Assembly: GCA_026692885.1 (NCBI GenBank)
Contig: JAPLNJ010000621.1
Coordinates: 1-9,524, forward strand
Reading direction: 5' to 3'
DNA: 9,524 nucleotides
From: Planctomycetota bacterium
GTDB taxonomy: Bacteria; Planctomycetota; Planctomycetia; Pirellulales; Pirellulaceae
The notes beneath the pieces are model-generated. The model saw nothing but the letters and a program-made list of their open reading frames with translations, searched no databases and was not told the origin of the DNA. Shown here in pieces: positions 1 to 5,364 of the stretch. The translations under genes and the position numbers were made by a program. Position 1 is the first letter of the stretch. Every line of letters begins with the position of its first letter.

Positions 1-141
1 AACTGGGATCAGGCGATGGCATCCAATTTCCAGTGGTGCCCGAATATCGACACCATGAACGAGAATACCGAGCCGCCGATCAAGGCGGATGCCCAAGGCC
101 GTTATCCGGTGCCCGTGCCGGGCCAGTGGACGGAGATCTAA
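1..141 (+). CDS. C-terminal end of an unidentified protein (5' partial)
   Basis: Frame 1 is open from the first base to TAA at 139-141, giving the last 46 residues of a protein that starts upstream of the window. The segment is rich in Asn, Pro and Trp and ends in RYPVPVPGQWTEI. It lies only 4 nt before the next start codon, so the two genes are probably co-transcribed. The PVPVPG tail reminds me of the C-termini of some planctomycete Gfo/Idh/MocA oxidoreductases, but that is a memory-based impression with no catalytic motif inside the window. The function should be treated as unknown. Confidence 0.7.
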   Translation, partial: NWDQAMASNFQWCPNIDTMNENTEPPIKADAQGRYPVPVPGQWTEI

Positions 142-145
142 TCCC

Positions 146-1171
146 ATGAGCAAGACCATACGTTGGGGCATCATTGGGTTGGGCTGGTTCGGTGAGGTGC
201 ACGCCGAGGCGCTATCGACGATGCCCGGGATCGAACTGGCGGCCTTGTGTACGCGCCGCCAACAACGCCTGGCCGAGGTGGCGGACCGCTTCCACGTGAC
301 CAAGCGGTACACCAACTACCACGACCTGTTGGCCGACCCGGACATCGACGTGGTCGGCATCACGACCCACATCTACGATCATCGGGACATCGCTATCGAC
401 GCGCTGCGGAGCGGCAAACACGTGTTCCTGGAGAAACCCATGGCGCCGACTCCGGCCGACTGCGACCAAATTCTCGCAGCGGCCGAGCAGGCGGCGGGTT
501 TCTTGATGGTCGGGCACATCTGCCGGTTCGACCCACGCGTGACCTTGGCGAAGCAAGCGATCGACGAGGGGCGTATCGGCACGATTATCTCGATGCACGC
601 CCGGCGTAATCTGTCGAAAGCCATCGGCCGCCTAGTGCTCGACAGCATCTCGGCCTTGATGGGCGACGGCATCCACGACGGCGACCTGATGCTCTGGTTC
701 AGTCAGGCTCAGCCGGTGAGTATTTACGCCCAGGAGATCCATCCGGGCAACAACGAGCACCCGGACGGCGGTTGGGCCATGGCGCGCCTGGACAACGGGG
801 CGATTGCCGTGATCGAGTCGATCTGGCACTTGCCGGAAAGCACGCCTTACCAGATCGACGCCCGCATGGAAGTGATCGGCACCGAGGGGGCGATCTACAT
901 CAATTGCGGCGAAGCGGGACTGGAGATTCACGACGGTGCTGGCAATCGCCGACCGGATACCCTCTACTGGCCCGACGTGTTCGGCCAGCGGTTCGGCATC
1001 CTGCGCGCGGAACTGCGGTACTTCGCGGACTGCGTGGCCGAGAGCCGGTGCCCCGCTCGCATTACGCCCCAGGAATCTCGCGCCGCCGTGGCCCTGCTGG
1101 CCGCTGCCGTGGAGTCGTCACGCACCGGGCAAATTGTCAAATTCGGCAAAAGGAAGGAGCTGGAGATATGA
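146..1171 (+). CDS. Gfo/Idh/MocA family NAD(P)-dependent oxidoreductase
   Basis: A 341-residue protein of normal family length that probably oxidises or reduces a sugar, inositol or sugar-acid hydroxyl with NAD(P) in the cytoplasm. The N-terminal Rossmann fold carries GLGWFG at residues 11-16, and the family motif EKP is at 96-98. The GDGIHDGD segment at 173-180 places His177 and Asp180 where the family's catalytic or substrate-binding residues lie. The C-terminal half is the usual alpha/beta Gfo/Idh/MocA C-domain. There is no signal peptide. The frame is open further upstream to 89, but the ATG at 146 is preferred: it has GGAG at 132-135, lies 4 nt after the previous stop, and begins directly before the first Rossmann strand. 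The substrate cannot be told from sequence. The stop overlaps the start of the small ORF at 1168. Confidence 0.93.
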   Translation: MSKTIRWGIIGLGWFGEVHAEALSTMPGIELAALCTRRQQRLAEVADRFHVTKRYTNYHDLLADPDIDVVGITTHIYDHRDIAIDALRSGKHVFLEKPMAPTPADCDQILAAAEQAAGFLMVGHICRFDPRVTLAKQAIDEGRIGTIISMHARRNLSKAIGRLVLDSISALMGDGIHDGDLMLWFSQAQPVSIYAQEIHPGNNEHPDGGWAMARLDNGAIAVIESIWHLPESTPYQIDARMEVIGTEGAIYINCGEAGLEIHDGAGNRRPDTLYWPDVFGQRFGILRAELRYFADCVAESRCPARITPQESRAAVALLAAAVESSRTGQIVKFGKRKELEI

Positions 1172-1299
1172 ACGCACGGAATCGCGTCGCCATTTGCACG
1201 ATACGCATTCTCACGATGGGTATTGACAGGCGACCCGGCAGGTTCGAACATCACGAACCTGTTGCGATCTTTTGGGCTGTCAAGGAGCGGTTACGATGA
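1168..1299 (+). CDS. Small 43-aa ORF, possible truncated operon gene
   Basis: The ORF begins MNARNRVAICTIRI and matches no family I recognise. AAGGAG at 1154-1159 lies 8 nt before the ATG, and the start overlaps the preceding stop as ATGA. Its stop overlaps the antitoxin ATG, again as ATGA at 1296-1299. A good ribosome site plus coupling argues that translation really starts here. The very short length, and a TTGACA box and hairpin inside the ORF, argue that only the first 15 or so codons are original: a downstream operon gene could have been cut when the toxin-antitoxin unit arrived. A genuine coupling peptide is the alternative. Confidence 0.35.
   Translation: MNARNRVAICTIRILTMGIDRRPGRFEHHEPVAIFWAVKERLR
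1223..1261 (+). promoter_or_regulatory. Candidate promoter and operator of the toxin-antitoxin pair
   Basis: A perfect TTGACA lies at 1223-1228. Seventeen bases later comes a weak -10 candidate, GAACAT at 1246-1251. An 8-bp inverted repeat (CAGGTTCG / CGAACCTG, 7-nt loop) at 1239-1261 overlaps that -10. Toxin-antitoxin operons are usually repressed by their own antitoxin at such palindromes just upstream of the antitoxin gene. The assignment is inference, since planctomycete promoter consensus is poorly defined and the -10 matches only 3 of 6 bases. Confidence 0.35.
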
Positions 1300-1520
1300 A
1301 CCAAAGTGCTGTTTCTGTCTTCGACCTGAGTCCATCGGAGAAGCTCCAGCTAGTGGAGGATCTCTGGGACGATCTGGCCACCACCCCGTCGGACGTTCCT
1401 TTACCAGACTGGCAAGTGGAGGAGTTGGATCGTCGGAAGGCCAACCTGATGAACAATCCAGCAGCGGGGCTTGCTTGGGGCGAGGTGCAGCGGAGGGTCC
1501 GTAGTCAACATGGCCGCTGA
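1296..1520 (+). CDS. Antitoxin, addiction-module component family (PF09720 type)
   Basis: A 74-residue antitoxin that probably neutralises the ParE/RelE toxin encoded next to it and may repress their shared promoter. The sequence follows the addiction-module component pattern: LSPSEKLQLVEDLWDDLA at residues 11-28, a Pro-rich turn (PLPDWQ, 35-40), an RRKA helix, and a terminal WGEVQRRV at 61-68. Family members are usually 65-80 residues. AAGGAG at 1282-1287 lies 8 nt before the ATG; an in-frame ATG at 1272 has no such site. The 3' end overlaps the toxin start by 11 nt, the usual arrangement for tight co-translation. Confidence 0.9.
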   Translation: MNQSAVSVFDLSPSEKLQLVEDLWDDLATTPSDVPLPDWQVEELDRRKANLMNNPAAGLAWGEVQRRVRSQHGR

Positions 1521-1809
1521 ACTCGTTATCGCACCGGAGGCGGCACAGGATATCGACGAGGCGTACGGGTGGTACGAGGTCCGACGGGCTGGCCTAGGGG
1601 AAGAGTTTCTGAGCTGCGTCGATGCCTGCATTCAAGCGATTTGTCGCCTGCCTGAGATGCATGCGAAGGTGGACAAGGAATATCGTCGCGCGCTGGTACG
1701 GCGGTTTCCCTACGCGGTCTTCTACGAATCTGTCGCTGGCAAGATTACGGTCTACTGCGTTTTCCATACGTCGCGAAGTCCGGAGAAGTGGCGCCGGCGG
1801 CTCCCTTGA
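1510..1809 (+). CDS. ParE/RelE family toxin
   Basis: A 99-residue toxin of the RelE/ParE superfamily, members of which cleave ribosome-bound mRNA (RelE) or poison DNA gyrase (ParE). Which of the two applies here cannot be decided from sequence. Family landmarks are the N-terminal helical pair beginning APEAAQDIDEAYGWYE (residues 8-23), the strand RRALVRRFPYAVFYE at 59-73, and the terminal VYCVFHTSRSPEKWRRR at 81-97, with the conserved H-x-R-x-P-x-x-W pattern. The protein looks complete. The start lies inside the antitoxin gene, with GGAGGG at 1492-1497, a rather long spacer, so translation is probably coupled. A large stem-loop follows closely after the stop. Confidence 0.92.
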   Translation: MAAELVIAPEAAQDIDEAYGWYEVRRAGLGEEFLSCVDACIQAICRLPEMHAKVDKEYRRALVRRFPYAVFYESVAGKITVYCVFHTSRSPEKWRRRLP

Positions 1810-1817
1810 TTTACCGA

Positions 1818-1913
1818 GCAACGCCGAACCAGCGCATGCAGCCGACTGGGGTGGCCGGTCGGACGTCAGTGGCAACGGAGAGTCTGTCACCGGCCACTCC
1901 GGCGGCTGTTGCG
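1818..1913 (+). repeat. Large imperfect stem-loop, possibly attC-like
   Basis: Two long arms face each other. The left arm, 1839-1858, begins CAGCCG and ends GTGGCCGG. The right arm, 1890-1908, is its near reverse complement, with one unpaired base and two or three mismatches, around a 31-nt loop. Outside the arms GCGCA/TGCG and GCAAC/GTTGC extend the pairing. The segment GCCGAAC, an 8-nt spacer and GCAGCCGAC resembles the R''-L'' half of an integron attC site. A clean GTTRRRY box is missing on the right (GTTGCGT), and the usual spacer there is absent. A toxin-antitoxin pair followed within 10 nt by such a structure looks like a gene cassette, but other dispersed repeats or a terminator remain possible. 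Confidence 0.4.
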
Positions 1914-1940
1914 TGTCATTCTATATAAAGGAACCGTCCC

Positions 1941-2264
1941 ATGCAGTTTGATCACCTCGGCATGATTACCACCGAGAAGAAGGACGAAGAAATCTATGTG
2001 GCGGCCACCAAGGTTTGGGTCACCGACTTTCAGAAACATCCCTTCCACATCGAGTGGTTGCGGTTTGAACCGGACAGCCCGGTCACCGGACCGGTGCGAG
2101 AGAAGCCCCATGTCGCGTATCGTGTCGACAATATCCGGCAAGCGGCCCTGGGGCTGAAGGTGCTCCTGGAGCCGTTCGACGCCGGCATCGCCGTGGTCGG
2201 TTTCTACGAGACGGCCGACGGCGGCGTCGTGGAATTCATGGAATATCCGAAAACGGCCACGTAG
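1941..2264 (+). CDS. VOC-superfamily (glyoxalase-like) protein
   Basis: A 107-residue single-domain protein with the paired beta-alpha-beta-beta-beta layout of the vicinal oxygen chelate fold. The four usual metal ligands appear in order: His5 (FDHLG), Glu38 (HIEWL), His57 (HVAYRV) and Glu98 (VVEFMEY). This suggests a divalent-metal enzyme such as an isomerase, epimerase or lyase, probably acting as a dimer. Its neighbours are oxidoreductases, so a sugar- or keto-acid-related step is plausible, but the substrate is unknown. AAAGGA at 1927-1932 serves the ATG at 1941. The TAG stop at 2262-2264 is part of the GTAG head of a REP element that is itself split by a small mobile element. Confidence 0.8.
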   Translation: MQFDHLGMITTEKKDEEIYVAATKVWVTDFQKHPFHIEWLRFEPDSPVTGPVREKPHVAYRVDNIRQAALGLKVLLEPFDAGIAVVGFYETADGGVVEFMEYPKTAT

Positions 2265-2413
2265 GTTAGGATCGCGAAATGAATTAGTGTCGCGTCTTCA
2301 AAGTAGCCATCACGCTCCGCGTGATGGCATGTCATCTCGCGGAGCGAGATGACCACATTCTTGATTCTTGCGACAGTTATTTCTTTCGCGATCCTTAGCC
2401 TTGCCAGGCTGAC
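2261..2413 (+). repeat. REP copy (direct), interrupted by a MITE-like insertion
   Basis: The left part, GTAGGTTA, is at 2261-2268 and the right part, GCCTTGCCAGGCTGAC, at 2398-2413. Joining them after removal of the insertion and one TTA copy gives exactly 24 nt, the length of the other REPs. The rejoined stem would be GTTAGCCT/AGGCTGAC with loop TGCC. Relative to the standard arms GTCAGGCT/AGCCTGAC, one G-C pair is swapped on both sides, a compensatory change that keeps the hairpin. Its GTAG supplies the stop codon of the VOC gene. Confidence 0.72.
2269..2394. mobile_element. 126-bp MITE-like element with two internal palindromes
   Basis: The element begins GGATCGCGAAA and ends with its exact reverse complement, TTTCGCGATCC. 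The similarity extends imperfectly to about 25 nt on each side, ending at TGTCGC/GCGACA. It is flanked by a TTA direct repeat (2266-2268 and 2395-2397), which fits a 3-bp target duplication. Inside are two perfect hairpins: 2306-2328 (arms GCCATCACG/CGTGATGGC, loop CTCCG) and 2331-2353 (arms GTCATCTCG/CGAGATGAC, loop CGGAG). The two loops are reverse complements of each other. There is no coding capacity, so it would be moved by a transposase encoded elsewhere. Confidence 0.72.
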
Positions 2414-2415
2414 GT

Positions 2416-2439
2416 GTCAGGCTGGAAAGCCTGACTTAC
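2416..2439 (-). repeat. REP copy (inverted)
   Basis: GTCAGGCT-GGAA-AGCCTGAC followed by TTAC, so on the minus strand it is a GTAA-headed copy of the standard GTAG element. It sits 2 nt after the split direct REP, forming a tail-to-tail pair, and 26 nt before the epimerase start. Confidence 0.85.
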
Positions 2440-2465
2440 TCCAGATGCAAAGGAATTAGCCCGTT

Positions 2466-3452
2466 ATGCCCAATCCCATCCAACGTGTATTCGTGACCGG
2501 GGCCAGTGGAAAAGTCGGTGGCCCGCTGTGTGAGGCTCTGCTGCAAGCCGGATACCAGGTCCTCGGCCTGGACCGTAATGCGGTCGGCGTCCCAGGAGTC
2601 GAGGAAATCCAGGGCGATGTGGCCGACGCCGACCTGATCGAGGACTTGGTCTCTCGTAGCGATGCCGTGATCCACTTGGCCACCTGCAAAGAAGATCGCG
2701 AAGCGTTGATCAAGGTCAGCGTCCAGGGAACCTTCAATCTGCTGGATGCCGCGATGCGGACCAAGGCTCCCAAGCGCGTCATCCTGGCCAGTGGCGATGC
2801 GGTCAACGGGATTTACTTCAACCCACAACCGGTCCCGATCCGCGAAGACCTGCCGCTGATTGCCTATCCTGGCTACTATCCGCTGTCCAAGGTGCTGGAA
2901 GAGGCGATGTTCCAGCAGTACTACCATCAGGCCTGCGTGCCCACGGTCTGCCTGAGGTTCTCGTGGATCCACGCCGAGGATGACGTCCTCAACCACCTGA
3001 CCGTCGCGGGCGAGTGCTTCGGTATCCCCGTGTGGCAAGAACTGATGAACGACCGGCAGCGGGCCAGCTACTCGGCTGGCCAGGACGCGGCCGTCGCCCT
3101 GCGTCATCCCGACGGCCGACCGTGTCGGCGGCACATCACGGCGGTGGAAGATTGCGTCCAGTCGTTCCTGCTCGCGCTGACGCGGGAAGGCCTCGCAGGC
3201 CAGACCTTCATGATCGCCATGACCGACCCGTTCGACTACGTGGAAGCGGCTCAGTACGCGGCCCAACGACTGGGGATCGACGTGCTTGAACTAGTCGACC
3301 CGGTCGGCCAAGATTTTTTTGTCGACACCACCAAGGCACGCTACGTGCTCGGCTACCAGCCGAAGTACGACATCCGCCGCTTGATCGATCAGGCCGTCGA
3401 GTTCCGGAAGTCCGGCGGACAACGGCGGCAGCGATCGGGATACAAGGGGTAG
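2466..3452 (+). CDS. NAD-dependent epimerase/dehydratase (extended SDR)
   Basis: A 328-residue extended short-chain dehydrogenase/reductase that probably uses NAD to epimerise, dehydrate or oxidise a sugar or nucleotide sugar in the cytoplasm. The Rossmann motif TGASGKVG is at residues 11-18. Asp36 at the end of the second strand (LGLDRN) favours NAD over NADP. DVADAD near 51-56 is the usual adenine-contact region. The active-site Tyr138-xxx-Lys142 lies in YYPLSK, with Ser109 (LASGD) the likely third residue. The C-terminal region, with HITAVEDC at 223-230 and LGYQPKYDIRRLID at 295-308, is typical of the family. AAAGGA at 2449-2454 serves the ATG. The basic tail ends GYKG, and its TAG stop (3450-3452) lies in the head of a REP. 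The exact substrate is not evident. Confidence 0.9.
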   Translation: MPNPIQRVFVTGASGKVGGPLCEALLQAGYQVLGLDRNAVGVPGVEEIQGDVADADLIEDLVSRSDAVIHLATCKEDREALIKVSVQGTFNLLDAAMRTKAPKRVILASGDAVNGIYFNPQPVPIREDLPLIAYPGYYPLSKVLEEAMFQQYYHQACVPTVCLRFSWIHAEDDVLNHLTVAGECFGIPVWQELMNDRQRASYSAGQDAAVALRHPDGRPCRRHITAVEDCVQSFLLALTREGLAGQTFMIAMTDPFDYVEAAQYAAQRLGIDVLELVDPVGQDFFVDTTKARYVLGYQPKYDIRRLIDQAVEFRKSGGQRRQRSGYKG

Positions 3453-3472
3453 GTCAGGCTTTCCAGCCTGAC
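3449..3472 (+). repeat. REP copy (direct) supplying the epimerase stop codon
   Basis: GTAG followed by GTCAGGCT-TTCC-AGCCTGAC, a perfect 8-bp stem with a 4-nt loop. Bases 2-4 of the element are the TAG stop of the preceding gene. Confidence 0.92.
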
Positions 3473-3482
3473 GATTGCGGTC

Positions 3483-3538
3483 GCCGCGATCGGGAACCCG
3501 GTCGCGGCTAAACGAATTTGATTGCGGTCGATGACCGC
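3483..3538 (+). repeat. Two further hairpins in the epimerase-SDR spacer
   Basis: A strong palindrome at 3483-3508 has 12-nt arms (GCCGCGATCGGG and CCCGGTCGCGGC, one G-T pair) around AA. A second, smaller hairpin at 3524-3538 has arms GCGGTC/GACCGC and loop GAT, and ends just before the ribosome site AGGAG (3542-3546). The string GATTGCGGTCG occurs in both parts (3473 and 3520). The sequence differs from the REP family, so this may be a second palindromic repeat type. The downstream hairpin could affect initiation of the SDR gene. Confidence 0.6.
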
Positions 3539-3553
3539 GATAGGAGAGAAGTC

Positions 3554-4327
3554 ATGCATCTCAAAGACAAAGTCATTCTCATCACCGGCGGGACCTCGGG
3601 TATCGGCGAGGCCTGCACGGAACTGTTCTCGCGGCACGGTGCGAAAGTCGTGACCATGTCGATTCAGCAGGAGGCCGGCTCGGCGCTGGCCAAGCGACTG
3701 AACGACGAAGGGTGCTCGTGTGTTTTCCACTACGGCGACGCCAGCCAGGAGGCAGACGTGAAAGCGGTCGTAGACTTGGCCGTCCAACGGTTCGGCCGAC
3801 TCGATTGTGTGCATGCGAATGCTGGCGTCCTGCGTAACCAGAAGATCACCGACATCACGCTCGACGATTTCTACGCCCTGATCAACGTGAACCTGCTCGG
3901 ACCGGTCCTGATCGCGAAGCATGCCATTCCGGTCATGGAGCGACAGGGCCGGGGCGTGATCTGTTTTACGACTTCCGTCGCCGCCGAGATCGGCTTCCCG
4001 GCCCACGGCGTCTACTGCGCCTCGAAGGCGGCCGTCGTGGCTTTGATGCGGAGCCTGACCACGGACCACAGCCCCCAAGGCGTGCGGTTTGTGGCGGTCA
4101 GTCCGGGCACGATCGACACGCCGATGCTGGCCGCGTCGTGTGCAGGGTGGGACACGCCGAAGGATGTCCTGTACGCCCAAGTGGCCAAGAAAATCCCCGT
4201 GCAGCGGATGGGCCAACCGATCGACGTGGCCCACGTGGTCGCTTTCCTGTTCACCGACGAAGCCGGCTTTGTCAACGGCAGCGTGATCCATCTGGAAGGC
4301 GGTACGCTCTGTCTGCCGCCGTGGTAG
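3554..4327 (+). CDS. Classical SDR family oxidoreductase
   Basis: A 257-residue classical short-chain dehydrogenase, a typical length for the family, likely to interconvert an alcohol and a ketone with NAD(P) in the cytoplasm. The cofactor motif TGGTSGIG is at residues 11-18 and NAG at 89-91. The catalytic set is complete: Asn near 111-113 (INVNLLG), Ser141, Tyr154 and Lys158 (YCASK). PGTIDTP at 184-190 follows as the nicotinamide-binding loop, and GGTL near the C-terminus closes the fold. The ATG at 3554 has AGGAG at 3542-3546; an in-frame ATG at 3518 lies in the spacer repeats and is less likely. The gene ends PPW-TAG with the stop inside a REP head. The neighbours suggest a sugar or polyol substrate, which remains inference. 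Confidence 0.92.
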   Translation: MHLKDKVILITGGTSGIGEACTELFSRHGAKVVTMSIQQEAGSALAKRLNDEGCSCVFHYGDASQEADVKAVVDLAVQRFGRLDCVHANAGVLRNQKITDITLDDFYALINVNLLGPVLIAKHAIPVMERQGRGVICFTTSVAAEIGFPAHGVYCASKAAVVALMRSLTTDHSPQGVRFVAVSPGTIDTPMLAASCAGWDTPKDVLYAQVAKKIPVQRMGQPIDVAHVVAFLFTDEAGFVNGSVIHLEGGTLCLPPW

Positions 4328-4391
4328 GTCAGGCTTTCCAGCCTGACATGAAATCGCAGCAACCCACGTAGGTCAGGCTTTCCAGCCTGAC
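4324..4391 (+). repeat. Pair of direct REPs, 44-bp period
   Basis: Standard copies lie at 4324-4347 and 4368-4391, so start-to-start spacing is exactly 44 bp. The first supplies the TAG stop (4325-4327) of the SDR gene. Both are followed by ATGAAATCGC, a close relative of the ATGAGATGG that follows the copies behind the RAYT gene. The conserved unit therefore extends beyond the hairpin. Confidence 0.92.
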
Positions 4392-4413
4392 ATGAAATCG
4401 CGGGTCACAAGAC

Positions 4414-4466
4414 GTCAGGCTGAAAAGCCTGACCTACGGGACGTCAGGCTGGAAAGCCTGACCTAC
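4414..4466 (-). repeat. Pair of inverted REPs before the RAYT gene
   Basis: Copies lie at 4414-4437 (loop GAAA) and 4443-4466 (loop GGAA), both ending CCTAC, meaning GTAGG heads on the minus strand. The second ends 5 nt before the RAYT ATG. With the direct pair at 4324-4391 they make the SDR-RAYT spacer an overall inverted repeat. Confidence 0.92.
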
Positions 4467-4471
4467 GAATC

Positions 4472-5119
4472 ATGAAGCTTCAGTACGAGCGCCACCTTCC
4501 GCACCAAGTCCCCCCAGGGTTTCCGATCTTTCTGACCTGGAACCTGAAAGGGGCGCTGCCGGATGAAATGGTGGATCACTTGCGGCACGAGCGAAAGCGG
4601 CTGGAATCGCAACCCAGGCGAACCGATGAATCGGACGCAAATCGTAAGATCCTGCACGACAAACTGCTCTTCGCAATGTCGGATCGTTACCTCGACCACG
4701 CCAGCGCCGGACCGCTGCACCTCCAGGACCCTCAGGCAGCATTGATCATCGAAGACTCCATCGTCTTCGGCGTACCCGAGCGATATTCGCTCTTCGCCTG
4801 GACCGTGATGGGTAATCATGTCCATGTCCTGCTCACTCCGCGTTGGAGTCTCGAAAAGGTAACGCAGGGCATCAAGGGGTATACTGCGTACAAGATCAAC
4901 GGCGTGCAGGATGTGCGGGGGCGAGTCTTTTGGCAGGACGAGTCGTACGATCACTGGGCCCGTGATGAGGAAGAGATCATGCGGATTATCGAATACATTG
5001 AGAACAATCCGGTCAAGGCCGGACTCTGCGACCGTCCCGAAGACTGGCCTTACTCGTCGGCTCGGTTGCGAGCGGTCTGGCCCGTAGGTCAGGCTTTCCA
5101 GCCTGACATGAGATGGTAG
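4472..5119 (+). CDS. REP-associated tyrosine transposase (RAYT, Y1_Tnp/HUH family)
   Basis: A 215-residue HUH single-strand transposase of the group that recognises, cleaves and probably spreads REP palindromes. The HUH motif is His116-Val-His118 in GNHVHVLL. It is followed by the helix GIKGYTAYKIN (133-143) that should hold the catalytic tyrosine (Tyr137 or Tyr140). Then come FWQDESYDHWARDEEE and YIENNPVKAGL (175-185), family hallmarks, and DWPYSSA near 191-197. No Shine-Dalgarno is visible; the start lies 5 nt after an inverted REP, so the hairpin may influence translation. The gene is surrounded by REPs with a GTAG head, the tetranucleotide that E. coli TnpA-REP is known to recognise. The 3' end runs through a REP, adding the tail VGQAFQPDMRW, so the ancestral protein probably ended near residue 204. 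Confidence 0.93.
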   Translation: MKLQYERHLPHQVPPGFPIFLTWNLKGALPDEMVDHLRHERKRLESQPRRTDESDANRKILHDKLLFAMSDRYLDHASAGPLHLQDPQAALIIEDSIVFGVPERYSLFAWTVMGNHVHVLLTPRWSLEKVTQGIKGYTAYKINGVQDVRGRVFWQDESYDHWARDEEEIMRIIEYIENNPVKAGLCDRPEDWPYSSARLRAVWPVGQAFQPDMRW

Positions 5120-5283
5120 CGGTTCCCGTAGGTCAGGCATTCCAGCCTGACATGAGATGGTAGCGGTTCCCGTAGGTCAGGCATTCCAGCCTGACATGAG
5201 ATGGCAGCGGTTCCCGTAGGTCAGGCTTTCCAGCCTGACATGAGATGGCAGCGGTTCCCGTAGGTCAGGCTTTCCAGCCTGAC
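5084..5283 (+). repeat. Tandem array of five direct REPs with 44-bp period
   Basis: Copies start at 5084, 5128, 5172, 5216 and 5260, exactly 44 bp apart. Each is 24 nt of REP plus a 20-nt linker, ATGAGATGG-T/C-AGCGGTTCCC. The second and third copies carry A instead of T at the end of the left arm (GTCAGGCA), which breaks one stem pair. The linkers of copies 1 and 2 have GGTAG and the later ones GGCAG. The first copy lies inside the RAYT reading frame and its linker supplies the RAYT stop. Confidence 0.95.
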
Positions 5284-5317
5284 ATGAGATGGCAGACAGA
5301 TTGGTGCGCCGCGCGAC

Positions 5318-5341
5318 GTCAGGCTGGAAAGCCTGACCTAC
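5318..5341 (-). repeat. REP copy (inverted) before the second Gfo/Idh gene
   Basis: GTCAGGCT-GGAA-AGCCTGAC followed by CTAC, a full-length copy on the minus strand. It ends 23 nt before the ATG at 5365 and closes the RAYT-Gfo/Idh spacer in opposite orientation to the tandem array. Confidence 0.92.
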
Positions 5342-5364
5342 AAAGACGCCTACTTGGAGGTACT

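Noticed and set aside
89..145. Upstream start of the first Gfo/Idh gene at 89
   Set aside because: It would overlap the preceding gene, and the ATG at 146 has a ribosome site and fits the family N-terminus.
2436..3266. Long minus-strand open frames opposite the epimerase, and similar ones opposite the SDR (3389-4291) and second Gfo/Idh gene (5374-6414)
   Set aside because: They are antisense shadows in GC-rich coding DNA, with no family motif and no credible ribosome sites.
3449..3472. REP hairpins as simple rho-independent terminators
   Set aside because: No T-tract follows any copy, and inverted copies sit just before gene starts; an effect on mRNA ends remains possible, but not a classical terminator.
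5084..5283. CRISPR array
   Set aside because: The repeat is a regular 24 nt, but the 20-nt linkers are nearly identical rather than unique, and there are no cas genes; it is a tandem REP array.
5245..5364. N-terminal extension of the second Gfo/Idh protein from the ATG at 5245
   Set aside because: It would translate REP repeats and place the signal peptide internally; TTGGAGG just before 5365 marks the real start.
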